Below, one piece after another: positions 50,349 to 59,483 of a stretch of 64,000 nucleotides of DNA. This DNA is from Segatella copri DSM 18205. GTDB lineage: Bacteria > Bacteroidota > Bacteroidia > Bacteroidales > Bacteroidaceae. Both the position numbers and the translations under genes were made by a program. The DNA lies in NCBI RefSeq assembly GCF_025151535.1, contig NZ_CP102288.1:129501-193500 (forward strand), written 5' to 3'. The notes under the pieces were generated by a model, which made no database searches, was not told where the DNA came from, and saw only the letters and a program-made list of their open reading frames with translations. Numbering within the stretch: the stretch's first letter is position 1; each line of letters starts with the position of its first letter.

Positions 50349-51743
50349 ATGAAAAAGAATTTAAATATCATCATATTGGGTCTCGCAGCGCTCTCCCTGA
50401 GCAGCTGCAAGACTCTCTACGGAAAATATGAGCGTCCGGATGTGAAGACCAGCGGTATCGTTCGCGATGTAGCTTCTGATACAGATACTTTGGCTGTAAA
50501 GGATACTACTACCTTCGCCAATATCCCTTGGCGCAGTGTCTTTACCGACCCTCAGCTTCAGTCGCTCATCGAGAAGGGATTGAACAACAATGTCAACCTC
50601 CTCAATGCGGCTTTGAACGTGAAGATAGCAGAAGAGCAGCTGAAGTGTGCTAAGTTGGCATTCCTGCCTGCCTTGTCTTTCACTCCTCAGGGAACCATCG
50701 CTTCCTGGGATGGTCAGGCTGCAACCAAGACTTACACGATGCCTGTTACAGCCAGCTGGATGGTAGACCTCTTCGGCAATCTGCTATCTCAGAAGCGCAG
50801 TGCCCAGATGGCGCTGCTCCAGTTGCAGGATTATCAGGTATCTGTCAAGACCAACCTCATCGCCAACATCGCCAACATGTATTATACTCTGTTGATGCTC
50901 GACAAGCAGGTGGAGTTGGTTAACAATATGGAAGGATTGACCAAGGATACTTGGGAGACTATGCAGAAGATGCACGATCTCAGATTGGGTTACCGTACAC
51001 CAGCCATCCAGTCAGCTGAGTCTAACTACTATTCTGTGTTGACCCAGAAGACCGATCTGTTGCGCCAGATTCGTGAGACAGAGAACTCTCTGAGTCTGCT
51101 CATCGGCGATCAGGCACATAGCATCGCCCGTGGCAAGTTGGATAACCAGAGTCTTCCATCTAATTTCTCAACCGGTGTAGGCATCCAGTTGCTCAACAAC
51201 CGTGCTGATGTCCACGCAGCCGAGATGAATCTTGCCCAGTGCTTCTATGGTGTAGAGACCGCCCGCAGCAAGTTCTATCCATCTATCACTATTTCCGGTA
51301 CAGGTGCCTTCACCAATTCAGCTGGTATGGGCATCGTGAACCCTGGTAAGTGGTTGCTCTCAGCTGTAGGTTCTCTTACCCAGCCAATTTTCCAGAACGG
51401 CCGTATCATTGCCGGTTTGAAGGTGGCTAAAATGCAGTATGAGCAGGCTTACAACACCTGGCAGAATACCGTGCTGAAGGCTGGTAGCGAGGTGAGCAAT
51501 GCGCTTGTTCTCTACAACTACTCTGATGAGAAGAGCAAGATAGAGCAGAAGCGAATAGAAGTACTCGAGAAGAATGTAGAATCTACCAAGGAATTGATGG
51601 GTATTGCAGGCAGCTCTTACCTTGAAATCATCCAGGCACAGTCTTCACTCCTCAACGTACAGCTTTCTAAGGTAGCTGATGACTTCAACAAGATGCAGGC
51701 AGTAGTAAATCTCTACTATGCATTGGGTGGAGGAGCTAAGTAG
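50349..51743 (+). CDS. Efflux outer membrane lipoprotein (TolC/NodT family)
   Basis: 464 residues with a lipobox ending LSSC (Cys20). The mature part has the duplicated TolC pattern: IPWRSVFTDPQLQSLIEKGL, NNNVNLLNAALNVKIAEEQL, then the second half LLNNRADVHAAEMNLAQCFY, PSITISGTGAFTNSAG. It supplies the trimeric outer-membrane channel for the pump upstream; it starts 27 bp after the permease. Confidence 0.93.
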   Translation: MKKNLNIIILGLAALSLSSCKTLYGKYERPDVKTSGIVRDVASDTDTLAVKDTTTFANIPWRSVFTDPQLQSLIEKGLNNNVNLLNAALNVKIAEEQLKCAKLAFLPALSFTPQGTIASWDGQAATKTYTMPVTASWMVDLFGNLLSQKRSAQMALLQLQDYQVSVKTNLIANIANMYYTLLMLDKQVELVNNMEGLTKDTWETMQKMHDLRLGYRTPAIQSAESNYYSVLTQKTDLLRQIRETENSLSLLIGDQAHSIARGKLDNQSLPSNFSTGVGIQLLNNRADVHAAEMNLAQCFYGVETARSKFYPSITISGTGAFTNSAGMGIVNPGKWLLSAVGSLTQPIFQNGRIIAGLKVAKMQYEQAYNTWQNTVLKAGSEVSNALVLYNYSDEKSKIEQKRIEVLEKNVESTKELMGIAGSSYLEIIQAQSSLLNVQLSKVADDFNKMQAVVNLYYALGGGAK

Positions 51744-51772
51744 TTTATAGTTAATAATTAATAGTTTATAGT
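51742..51772. repeat. TTAATAGTTTATAG-type repeat before the LpxA-like gene
   Basis: AGTTTATAGTTAATAATTAA then TAGTTTATAGTT, between the outer-membrane channel gene and the next start. Confidence 0.65.
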
Positions 51773-51773
51773 T

Positions 51774-52556
51774 ATGGCTAGTATAATAAGTCCAAAGGCA
51801 GAGGTTTCTCCAAAGGCTAAGATTGGAGACAACTGCAAGATATATCCATTCGTCTATATCGAGGACGATGTGGTCATCGGCGACAACTGTACCATCTATC
51901 CATTCGTGAGCATCATGAACGGTACTCGCATGGGTAATAATAATAAGGTGTTCCAGGCAGCCGTTATCGCTGCCCTCCCACAGGACTTCCACTTTACAGG
52001 TGAGGAGAGTGAGGTAGTAATCGGCGATAACAATACCATCCGTGAGAACGTGGTTATCAACCGTGGTACCCATAAGGGCGGCAAGACCGTTCTGGGCAAC
52101 AACAACTTCCTGATGGAAGGTGCCCATATCTCTCACGATACCGTAATCGGCAACGGTAGCGTATTCGGTTATGGTACCAAGATTGCGGGCGACTGCGTGA
52201 TTGGTAACGGTGTCATCTACTCAACATCTGTAGTAGAGAACGCCAAGACTAGAGTAGGCGACCTGGCGATGATTCAGGCAGGTACTACCTTCTCTAAGGA
52301 CATTCCTCCTTATATCATTGCCGGTGGAAAGCCTGTGAAGTATGCAGGTCCTAACACCATCATCATGGAAGCAGCCGAGCTTACCGAGAAGGTTCGCAAG
52401 CATATTGCTAATGCCTACCGACTGGTATTCCATGGTCAGACATCCCTCTTCGATGCCATCAACCAGATCAAGGATCAGGTGCCAGATGGACCGGAGATTC
52501 AGAACATCATCCAGTTCCTGGAGAGTTCAGAGAAGGGTGTCATCACTAAGATGTAA
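51774..52556 (+). CDS. LpxA-like acyltransferase (UDP-N-acetylglucosamine O-acyltransferase family)
   Basis: 260 residues with left-handed beta-helix hexapeptide repeats (IGDNCKIYPFVYIEDDVVIG and following). NFLMEGAHISHDTVIGNGSV contains the catalytic His in the LpxA pattern. Compared with E. coli LpxA it has one coil fewer in the middle (the GAHVMVGGCSGVAQ region is replaced) but keeps the C-terminal helical part (ANAYRLVFHGQTSLFDAINQ). It could be the lipid A enzyme or the second, divergent LpxA-like copy seen in Bacteroidetes. It lies 30 bp after the efflux operon, probably on the same transcript. Confidence 0.75.
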   Translation: MASIISPKAEVSPKAKIGDNCKIYPFVYIEDDVVIGDNCTIYPFVSIMNGTRMGNNNKVFQAAVIAALPQDFHFTGEESEVVIGDNNTIRENVVINRGTHKGGKTVLGNNNFLMEGAHISHDTVIGNGSVFGYGTKIAGDCVIGNGVIYSTSVVENAKTRVGDLAMIQAGTTFSKDIPPYIIAGGKPVKYAGPNTIIMEAAELTEKVRKHIANAYRLVFHGQTSLFDAINQIKDQVPDGPEIQNIIQFLESSEKGVITKM

Positions 52557-52647
52557 TGAATGTACATAAAGGGATTTACCATCCCGAATAATAAATTTTC
52601 ATTTAGTAAATTCAAGTCATACCTATTTGAATTTTACTTATTATGTG

Positions 52648-52680
52648 AAGGGCTGGCCGTGAGGTTGGCCCTTTTCCTTT
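52648..52680 (+). terminator. Terminator after the efflux-lpxA-like operon
   Basis: AAGGGCTGGCC-GTGA-GGTTGGCCCTT, an 11-bp stem with G-U pairs, followed by TTCCTTTTTC. Confidence 0.8.
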
Positions 52681-52838
52681 TTCAATTGAACTTAACTTTT
52701 GCCTGTGGTTCGATTAATTAATTGAATAAATGTAAATAAATGCTATTTTATTTTGTAATCTCTTCGTTTATGCGTATCTTTGCAGACAATTTGGGTCATT
52801 GTGCCCTTTTGGTTTTAAGTTAGTAAAGGTTTTTAAAA

Positions 52839-53717
52839 ATGAGAAAGAAACAATATAAGCCTAGCAATCATCGTGGATTGCAGGTCATTACTTTGTGTAT
52901 CAGTACCGCTATGGTGCTCATTTTGTTGGGATTAGTTATCTTCTCTGTCCTCATGGGACGTAATCTCTCTTCCTATGTGAAGGAGAATCTCGTGGTACAG
53001 GTGATGCTCGAACAGGATATGACTAACCCGGAGGGATTGCAGATGTGTAAACGCCTGAATGCAAGATCTTATGTCAATACGCTGACTTATATCACCAAGG
53101 AAGAGGCACTGAAAGAAGCTACCCGCGATTTGGGTACCAACCCGAGCGAGTTTGCCGGTGTCAATCCTTTCCAGCCTTCCATAGAGATTACGACGAAGGC
53201 AGATTACGCGAACAATGATTCATTGAAGTGGATTGCCAAGGAACTGAAGGCATATCCGCGTGTTACCGAGGTTACTTATCAGCACGACCTGATAGAACAG
53301 GTGAACAATTCGTTGGCAAAGATCAGTATCGGATTGCTGATTGTAGCAGCCCTGCTCACCTTCATCTCGTTCTCGCTGATTAACAATACGGTGCGTCTGG
53401 GCATCTATGCCCGCCGTTTCTCCATCCATACGATGAAGCTGGTAGGTGCATCCTGGGGCTTTATCCGCCGTCCGTTCCTGCGCAAAGCTGTGCTTGTGGG
53501 TGTTGTTTCAGCCCTGCTGGCAGATGGTTTTCTGGGCGGTTGTCTCTATGCATGGTCGCTCCACGAACCGGAACTGATGAATGTTTTGGGCTGGCAGGAA
53601 CTTGCCATCACCGGCGGCTCCGTCTTCCTCTTCGGTATCATCATCACCGCCTTCTGCGCCTGCATCTCAGTCAATAAGTTCCTGAAGATGAAGGCGGGAG
53701 ACCTTTATAAGATTTAG
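52839..53717 (+). CDS. ftsX: Cell division protein FtsX
   Basis: 292 residues, membrane component of the FtsEX complex, which controls septal peptidoglycan hydrolases. One N-terminal TM (around 15-37), a periplasmic domain, then three C-terminal TMs, with LVVQVMLEQDMTNPEGLQMC and SLINNTVRLGIYARRFSIHT MKLVGAS (split) typical of FtsX. ftsE is not adjacent, as is common in Bacteroidetes. Promoter-like TGCGTATCTTTGCAG (TATCTTTG) precedes at about 52775. First gene of a run of division and envelope genes. Confidence 0.92.
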   Translation: MRKKQYKPSNHRGLQVITLCISTAMVLILLGLVIFSVLMGRNLSSYVKENLVVQVMLEQDMTNPEGLQMCKRLNARSYVNTLTYITKEEALKEATRDLGTNPSEFAGVNPFQPSIEITTKADYANNDSLKWIAKELKAYPRVTEVTYQHDLIEQVNNSLAKISIGLLIVAALLTFISFSLINNTVRLGIYARRFSIHTMKLVGASWGFIRRPFLRKAVLVGVVSALLADGFLGGCLYAWSLHEPELMNVLGWQELAITGGSVFLFGIIITAFCACISVNKFLKMKAGDLYKI

Positions 53718-53812
53718 TTGATAGTTGATAGTTAAAAGTTAATAGTTAAAAGTTAATAGCAGCTTTGCCGTATAGCAAGTTTGCTATAAACTGTAAATTG
53801 TAAATTATATAA
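53717..53812. repeat. TTGATAGTTAATAG-type repeat between ftsX and DUF3098
   Basis: GTTGATAGTTGATAGTTAAAAG and further units, then inverted units (CTATAAACTGTAAATTGTAA) around GCAGCTTTGCCGTATAG. Confidence 0.7.
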
Positions 53813-53816
53813 AATA

Positions 53817-54047
53817 ATGGATAAGAAGAATTTAGCATTCGACAAGATGAACTTTATCTTGTTAGGCATCGGAATGGCGATTATTATCATCGGTTTTCTG
53901 CTGATGAGTGGCGCCGGTTCTAACGAGCATACCTTCGATACTGATATTTTCAGTACCCGTCGCATCGTTGTAGCACCAACTGTAACATTGATAGGTTTCC
54001 TTTCAATCATCTATGCGGTGATACATAAACCGAAAGACAATGAATAA
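53817..54047 (+). CDS. DUF3098 small membrane protein
   Basis: 76 residues with two hydrophobic segments (17-37 and 55-70), starting MDKKNLAFDKMNFILLGIGM. The DUF3098 family is regularly found between ftsX and uppP in Bacteroidetes, suggesting an envelope or division link (inference). Confidence 0.85.
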   Translation: MDKKNLAFDKMNFILLGIGMAIIIIGFLLMSGAGSNEHTFDTDIFSTRRIVVAPTVTLIGFLSIIYAVIHKPKDNE

Positions 54048-54076
54048 TTTATAATTAATATACATATTATTATTAG

Positions 54077-54922
54077 ATGGATTTTATTCAGACTATCATT
54101 ATCTCTATCGTAGAGGGACTGACCGAGTTCTTGCCTGTATCCAGTACGGGCCACATGATTATAGCAGAAAATTTGCTGGGTGTAGATATCCAGGATAAGT
54201 TTGTCAACGCCTTTACTGTCATCATCCAGTTTGGCGCCATCCTTTCTGTCATCTGTCTGTATTGGAAGAGATTCTTCTATCCAGAGGCTGTGAAGACCGG
54301 TGAGAAGACCTATTTGAAGGCGATGTTCGATTTCTATGCCCGTCTGGTTGTAGGTACCGTGCCTGCCGTGATATTGGGCCTTGCCTTCAATGATTTCATC
54401 GAGTCAAACCTTGGCAATGTACAACTGGTGGGCTGGATGCTTGTCATCGGCGGTATTTTCATGCTCTTCTGCGATAAGATATTCAATAAAGGCAGCGAAC
54501 AGACCAAGCTTACTTACAAGCGTGCCCTGATTATCGGTTTCATCCAGTGTATAGCGATGATTCCTGGTGTATCGCGCTCCATGTCAACCATCGTAGGTGG
54601 TATGTCCCAGCGTCTTACCCGCAAGGCAGCAGCCGAGTTCTCATTCTTCCTGGCTGTGCCAACCATGTTTGGCGCCACCTGTCTCGAGGTTTATAAGCTC
54701 ATCAGCCATGGCGGCGGCTCATTGCTCACCCAGGGCAACAACCTGTTCACATTGATATTAGGCTCAGTGGTAGCATTCATCGTTGCCATTCTCGCCATCA
54801 AGTTTTTCATCAATTATGTCACCAAGTACGGTTTTGCAGCTTTCGGCTGGTACCGTATCGTAGTAGGACTTATCATTATCATCTGCGGCCTTTGTGGTGT
54901 AGATATGCAGATGGTTGACTAA
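54077..54922 (+). CDS. uppP: Undecaprenyl-diphosphatase
   Basis: Dephosphorylates undecaprenyl pyrophosphate to recycle the peptidoglycan lipid carrier; membrane enzyme of the BacA type. 281 residues, about eight TMs, with EGLTEFLPVSSTGHMIIA (E-rich and SSTGH motif) at 15-32 and MIPGVSRSMSTIVGG near 165-179. Normal length. It lies 10 bp before truB. Confidence 0.95.
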   Translation: MDFIQTIIISIVEGLTEFLPVSSTGHMIIAENLLGVDIQDKFVNAFTVIIQFGAILSVICLYWKRFFYPEAVKTGEKTYLKAMFDFYARLVVGTVPAVILGLAFNDFIESNLGNVQLVGWMLVIGGIFMLFCDKIFNKGSEQTKLTYKRALIIGFIQCIAMIPGVSRSMSTIVGGMSQRLTRKAAAEFSFFLAVPTMFGATCLEVYKLISHGGGSLLTQGNNLFTLILGSVVAFIVAILAIKFFINYVTKYGFAAFGWYRIVVGLIIIICGLCGVDMQMVD

Positions 54923-54931
54923 ACATAAAAT

Positions 54932-55648
54932 ATGGATTTCAGAAAAGGAGAAATTATTGCCATCGACAAGCCTTATCGAATGTCGAGTTTCGGAGCCCTG
55001 GCACATGTTCGCTATCTGCTCAGCAAGAAGCTCGGTTTTAAGGTGAAGATAGGACATGCCGGTACGCTCGATCCCCTTGCCACTGGCGTGCTGGTGCTCT
55101 GCACCGGTAAATGTACCAAGCAGATAGAACAGCTGCAGACCCATACTAAGGAGTATACAGCTACCCTGCAGCTCGGTGCTACTACCGCCAGCTACGATAA
55201 GGAACACAGCGTGAATCACACCTATCCTACGGAGCATATCACCCGCCAGCTGGTGGAGGAAACGCTCAAGCAGTTTGTGGGCGAGATTCAGCAGGTTCCG
55301 CCTACCTACAGCGCCGTAAAGGTGAATGGCGACCGCTCTTATGCCTTGCGCCGGGCAGGCGAAGAGGTTCAGCTCAAGCCGAAGACCGTGCGTGTAGACG
55401 AGATAGAACTCACCGATTATAACGATGAGGAGAAGACCGCCAGCATCCGTGTGGTTTGCGGCAAAGGCACTTACATCCGCTCCCTCGCCCGTGATATCGG
55501 CAGGGCTCTCGATAGTGGCGCATACCTTACCGCCCTCCGCCGTACCAAGGCAGGAAGTTTTGCAGTAGAAAACTGCATCAGTTTTGATCATTTCCAGGAA
55601 TGGCTTGATGAGCAGCCTCTCGAAGACAGCCTTCAGCCATCCAAGTAA
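54932..55648 (+). CDS. truB: tRNA pseudouridine(55) synthase
   Basis: Makes the universal pseudouridine 55 in the T-loop of tRNAs. 238 residues with GHAGTLDPLATGVL at 41-54 (catalytic Asp47), KEYTATLQLGATTASYD, PPTYSAVKVNG and GTYIRSLARDIG. It lacks a C-terminal PUA domain, as usual in Bacteroidetes. queA starts 14 bp downstream. Confidence 0.95.
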   Translation: MDFRKGEIIAIDKPYRMSSFGALAHVRYLLSKKLGFKVKIGHAGTLDPLATGVLVLCTGKCTKQIEQLQTHTKEYTATLQLGATTASYDKEHSVNHTYPTEHITRQLVEETLKQFVGEIQQVPPTYSAVKVNGDRSYALRRAGEEVQLKPKTVRVDEIELTDYNDEEKTASIRVVCGKGTYIRSLARDIGRALDSGAYLTALRRTKAGSFAVENCISFDHFQEWLDEQPLEDSLQPSK

Positions 55649-55661
55649 TAAAAAATATAAC

Positions 55662-56846
55662 ATGAAGCTATCACAATTTAACTTTAAGTTGCCAAAAGAT
55701 CAGGTGGCACTTTATCCACATAAGGCAAAGCACGTGGTAAAAACGGCTAGTGGTGAACGTACATTCGAGATTACTCGCCGCGATGAGTCCCGACTCATGG
55801 TTCTCCACAAGAAGTCAGAAACCATCGAGATGTACAAGAAAGATGAAAACGGCAAGGATATGGTTGATGCCGATGGCAATCCAGTATTCCTGCAGTTCAA
55901 GGATATCGTGAATTACTTCGAAGAGGGCGATACCTTCATCTTCAACAATACCAAGGTTTTCCCAGCCCGTCTTTATGGTACCAAGGAGAAGACCGATGCC
56001 AAGATTGAGGTGTTCCTGCTCCGTGAGCTCAATCCTGAGATGCGCCTTTGGGACGTATTGGTAGAGCCTGCCCGCAAGATCCGTATCGGCAACAAGCTTT
56101 TCTTCGATGATGTCAACGAGATGGTTGCCGAGGTTATCGACAATACCACCAGCCGTGGACGTACCCTCCGTTTCCTCTATGATGAGGACGGCAATCATGA
56201 TGTCTTCAAGCGTTCGCTCTTCGCTCTGGGCGAGGCTCCGCTTCCTCGCTACGTTATCGATGCACGTGAGGATCATCACGCTACAGAGGATGATATGGAC
56301 GATTTCCAGTGTGTTTTCGCTGAGGTAGAGGGTGCTGTTACTGCACCTGCTACCGGTCTTCACTTCTCACGCGAGCTGATGAAGCGTATGGAAATCAACG
56401 GTATCAACGAGGCTTATATCACCCTGCATTGCGGTTTGGGCAACTTCCACGATATTGAGGTGGAGGACCTTACCAAGCACAAGATGGATTCTGAGCAGAT
56501 GATGATCAGTCAGGAGGCATGCGATCTGGTTAACAAGACCAAGCTTGCCGGCCATCGCGTCTGCGCTATCGGTACCAGTGTGATGAAGGCAACAGAAACG
56601 GCTGTAGGCACCGATGGTATGATGAAGGCATTCGACGGATGGACCAACAAGTTCATCTTCCCTCCATACGATTTCGGTCTTGCTGACTGTGCCGTAGCCA
56701 ATTTCTATCATCCGGAGTCAACCCTGATGATGAGTACTGCAGCCTTTGGCGGTTACGACCTGGTTTACGAGGCATACAAGATGGCTGTGAAGAATGGCTA
56801 TATGTTTGGCTGCTATGGTGATTCTTTGTTGATGCTTCCAGATTAA
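55662..56846 (+). CDS. queA: tRNA preQ1 ribosyltransferase-isomerase
   Basis: Transfers the ribosyl part of S-adenosylmethionine to preQ1 at the tRNA wobble position to give epoxyqueuosine. 394 residues from ATG 55662 (MKLSQFNFKLPKDQVALYP); an in-frame extension to 55584 overlaps truB and is unlikely. Recognisable are DTFIFNNTKVFPARLYG, LPRYV, QCVFAEVEGAVTAPATGLHF and YDFGLADCAVANFYHPESTLMM (split). Longer than the E. coli enzyme (356), typical of the phylum. Confidence 0.94.
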   Translation: MKLSQFNFKLPKDQVALYPHKAKHVVKTASGERTFEITRRDESRLMVLHKKSETIEMYKKDENGKDMVDADGNPVFLQFKDIVNYFEEGDTFIFNNTKVFPARLYGTKEKTDAKIEVFLLRELNPEMRLWDVLVEPARKIRIGNKLFFDDVNEMVAEVIDNTTSRGRTLRFLYDEDGNHDVFKRSLFALGEAPLPRYVIDAREDHHATEDDMDDFQCVFAEVEGAVTAPATGLHFSRELMKRMEINGINEAYITLHCGLGNFHDIEVEDLTKHKMDSEQMMISQEACDLVNKTKLAGHRVCAIGTSVMKATETAVGTDGMMKAFDGWTNKFIFPPYDFGLADCAVANFYHPESTLMMSTAAFGGYDLVYEAYKMAVKNGYMFGCYGDSLLMLPD

Positions 56847-56938
56847 CTGTGGTATAAACAGTTTATATACACATAGAAGTTATTGATATTTTGGGTTTTA
56901 GCTTAGTTATCCACAATTTTATAAAAGTGTGAATAAGT

Positions 56939-57346
56939 ATGTATCAGGTATATTTAAGTCTCGGTACGAATTTGGGCAACCGAAAGCGCAACATTCGCGA
57001 GGTAATTGAAAAGATAGGAGAGCAGATTGGTGTGGTAGAGCGCCAGTCTGCTCTTTACGAAACCAAGCCTTGGGGCTATTCATCGCCCAACGACTATATC
57101 AATGCCTGTGTGCTGGTTCTCACCACGATGGCTCCGCGCCAGGTGCTGGAGGCTACGCAGCGCATAGAGAGCGAAATGGGGCGCACTATGAAGTCGGTGG
57201 ATGGCGAATACCAGGACCGCATCATCGACATTGATATCCTGATGATAGATGACTTGGTGATAGATGAGCCCGATTTCAAGGTTCCCCATCCGTTGATGGA
57301 GGAGCGTGAATTCGTGATGAAACCGCTGAAGGAGATACTAAAATAG
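56939..57346 (+). CDS. folK: 2-amino-4-hydroxy-6-hydroxymethyldihydropteridine diphosphokinase
   Basis: Pyrophosphorylates hydroxymethyl-dihydropterin in folate synthesis. 135 residues with YLSLGTNLGNRKRNI, ETKPWGYSSPNDYINACVLV and DRIIDIDILMIDD, the pterin- and ATP-binding signature. A little short against E. coli HPPK (159) but complete in motifs. Between queA and folK lies ~90 bp including TTATCCACAATTTT, a DnaA-box-like 9-mer, a single copy. Confidence 0.92.
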   Translation: MYQVYLSLGTNLGNRKRNIREVIEKIGEQIGVVERQSALYETKPWGYSSPNDYINACVLVLTTMAPRQVLEATQRIESEMGRTMKSVDGEYQDRIIDIDILMIDDLVIDEPDFKVPHPLMEEREFVMKPLKEILK

Positions 57347-57365
57347 AGATTTTAAAAAAGAAATT

Positions 57366-58013
57366 ATGCAGTTGTTCGAAAGTTATCACTTCATTTCCTG
57401 GGCGGTTATGGCATTGGTCCTACTAGCCCTTTTGATATTTTATATAATTAGCTTGCGCTTAACAGTGAAGAGACAGGTTTGTATCATCAAGTCTCTGCGC
57501 CAGCAATTGCAGAATCTTTTAGATCCTTCGGCTTCGGTTGAAGCCGTTCGTACAGATCATCTCTTTTCCGAAGTACAGGGTAAGAATTTGGGCGATGAGG
57601 CACTTGAGGCATTGACTACGGAGCAGGAATTATTTGTCAAGGCAACATTATATATGAAGGAGAAAACTCCTTTTACCAATCCTGATTTTCATATAGATGA
57701 TTTGGCAAAGGCTTTGTGTTCTAATCGTACTACCTTGGCAAATTGCATCAGGAAATATACTTTCGGTGATATGACCTTATTGCAGTTTATCAATCGTTAT
57801 CGTCTGAATTATGCCGTTCAGTTATTGTCTTCTCCAGATAATAAGCTAAATATTTCGCAGATTGCAGAAGCTGCGGGCTTTCGTTCTCGCAGCGTCTTCA
57901 ATCGGCAGTTTTTCTTGCGGTTTCATTGTTCACCTTCTGAATTTCGAGAGAATCCTCTTAACCAGGCAGAGGGTGAGATGCCTTCTGACTTGACAAATAC
58001 ACTTGAAAAATAG
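57366..58013 (+). CDS. Membrane-anchored AraC-family regulator
   Basis: 215 residues: one TM (13-36), a short coiled linker, and a C-terminal AraC-type HTH domain (IDDLAKALCSNRTTLANCIR; LLQFINRYRLNYAVQLL; ISQIAEAAGFRSRSVFNRQF FLRFHCSPSEFR, split). Related to the output part of Bacteroidetes hybrid two-component proteins but without sensor or receiver. It overlaps the convergent regulator's 3' end by 91 bp. Target unknown; the nearest candidate on the same side is the fimbrial operon. Confidence 0.8.
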   Translation: MQLFESYHFISWAVMALVLLALLIFYIISLRLTVKRQVCIIKSLRQQLQNLLDPSASVEAVRTDHLFSEVQGKNLGDEALEALTTEQELFVKATLYMKEKTPFTNPDFHIDDLAKALCSNRTTLANCIRKYTFGDMTLLQFINRYRLNYAVQLLSSPDNKLNISQIAEAAGFRSRSVFNRQFFLRFHCSPSEFRENPLNQAEGEMPSDLTNTLEK

Positions 58014-59110
58014 GCCAGTGAAGAGAATCCTGCCTTGTAAGCTACGTCAATGAGCTTTTGTTGGGGATCATTTGCCATGATTCTCTTGGCTTCTTCTATT
58101 CGCAGGCTCGAAATCCAGGAACTGAAACTCATGCCATATTCTTCATTGATAAAGGTTGATAGATATGTTTTGTTGGTGTGTAGTCGGCTTGCCAGTTCTT
58201 CTATGGTGAATTGTTCTTGCGTATAAGCCTTTTCTTTCAACCACAATGCCAATCTTGGGCGCAATATATTCCTGAAGTCTTCTTTCCTTTTGTTTTTATA
58301 GCTGTTGCCGGCAGCTATGGCGTTTTCTTCCTTTTTTGTATCAAGAGCACTTGGGCACTTGTTTTCATCTGTATGGATGCCCCGCTCGCTAGCCAATTGT
58401 AGGTTTCCGTATTCTCTGGCATGGTTTATAAAGTTGATGGTGATATAGATATTCACTGCTACAATATAAAACTGCAAGAGCCAGTTGATGATTGCTCCTG
58501 ATGTGGTGGAAATAACTGCAAAGGCAAAAAGGATATAGAGCAGCCAATGAGTGATGTTCAGCCATTTCAGGAAAGATCTTTGGTCGCTGGAGAAATAGTT
58601 GGCCAGTTCTATGTTGTACTGAAGATAGGTTCTATGGAAATAGAACACATGTTGGAAGCATAGTTCCACAATGCCTAACAGGGCGATGATCTGCAGTATG
58701 GGGCTGTACTCTTGTAATGCGTCGAGCATAGCAAAAAGGGCAAAGCAAGATGTTGCGCCAAACTTGATTGCTGTGATTTTGCAGCGTCGCTTGGAAATGT
58801 ATTGATGGTTTATCAGATTACTGAAGGAAAAGGAGAAGCAGATGCCGATGAGATAGAATAGGATGGTATCTAAACTCACCTCCCAATCGTATGAGTATGT
58901 CCACACTCCGTTGAAGCTGGCAAGCCAGATCCATATATCTATACTCATTATGAACATGCCAGTAGCCAGTAATCTCTTTGACTTTCGATAGGGCGCATAG
59001 ATGCTGGTTTGGGGTGTGTTGATGAATATAAGGAAAAATCCCAGCATGCAATAAATGATGCTGGTCATCGTTACTAAATACGAAAAGTTTTCTTCTAAGA
59101 ACTCATTCAT
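57923..59110 (-). CDS. Seven-TM AraC-family regulator
   Basis: 395 residues. Residues ~10-245 contain six to seven membrane helices; residues 290-385 are an AraC HTH domain (EQFTIEELASRLHTNKTYLS; RIEEAKRIMANDPQQKLIDV; AGFSSLAYFSSVFVKSEGIS). Such 7TM-AraC proteins sense an unknown signal at the membrane. The gene's upstream side faces the fimbrial operon (373-bp gap 59111-59483). Its 3' end is inside the convergent regulator's coding sequence. Confidence 0.82.
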   Translation of the reverse strand: MNEFLEENFSYLVTMTSIIYCMLGFFLIFINTPQTSIYAPYRKSKRLLATGMFIMSIDIWIWLASFNGVWTYSYDWEVSLDTILFYLIGICFSFSFSNLINHQYISKRRCKITAIKFGATSCFALFAMLDALQEYSPILQIIALLGIVELCFQHVFYFHRTYLQYNIELANYFSSDQRSFLKWLNITHWLLYILFAFAVISTTSGAIINWLLQFYIVAVNIYITINFINHAREYGNLQLASERGIHTDENKCPSALDTKKEENAIAAGNSYKNKRKEDFRNILRPRLALWLKEKAYTQEQFTIEELASRLHTNKTYLSTFINEEYGMSFSSWISSLRIEEAKRIMANDPQQKLIDVAYKAGFSSLAYFSSVFVKSEGISPSAWLRGFSRNSEGEQ

Positions 59111-59483
59111 AATCTTTTTCTTTCAAGTAAATTCTATATATTTAGTTGACTGATAACTACTGATAGGCGCAATGAAAAAATGTTTTGTTTGTATCTCCTG
59201 CAGTTATACTCCTGCAAAGTTACAAATTATTTTCCTAAAAATGAAATTTTTATGTTCTAAAAATGCAATTCTTTGATATTTAGTTGGTTTTACACACAAT
59301 TTTCCCCTCCCATTATGTTCGTTTTTTCTTTTTTCTATCATCTTTTCCTTGCTTTTTTTTTCTGTTTTCTAAAATTGCAAATCGTGTTTTTGCGGTTTTT
59401 GATAATATATTTTCCTCTTTTTTTTTAATTTTGCGGCCAAAAATAAGTACATTATAAGAAATTGTATTCTAAGATAATAATAT
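59111..59483. other. 373-bp AT-rich intergenic region between the 7TM-AraC gene and the fimbrial operon
   Basis: Very T-rich on the plus strand. TAATTTTG at 59426-59433 is a likely -7 element about 50 bp before the operon, without an obvious -33 at the right distance, which would fit activation by a regulator. No inverted repeats of the phase-variation (invertible promoter) kind were seen. Confidence 0.45.

Noticed and set aside
56890..56938. Replication origin or DnaA-box cluster before folK
   Set aside because: Only one TTATCCACA 9-mer was found and no AT-rich unwinding array or dnaA gene is nearby.
59111..59483. Invertible promoter for the fimbrial operon
   Set aside because: I looked for a pair of inverted repeats around the promoter region and found none of useful length.
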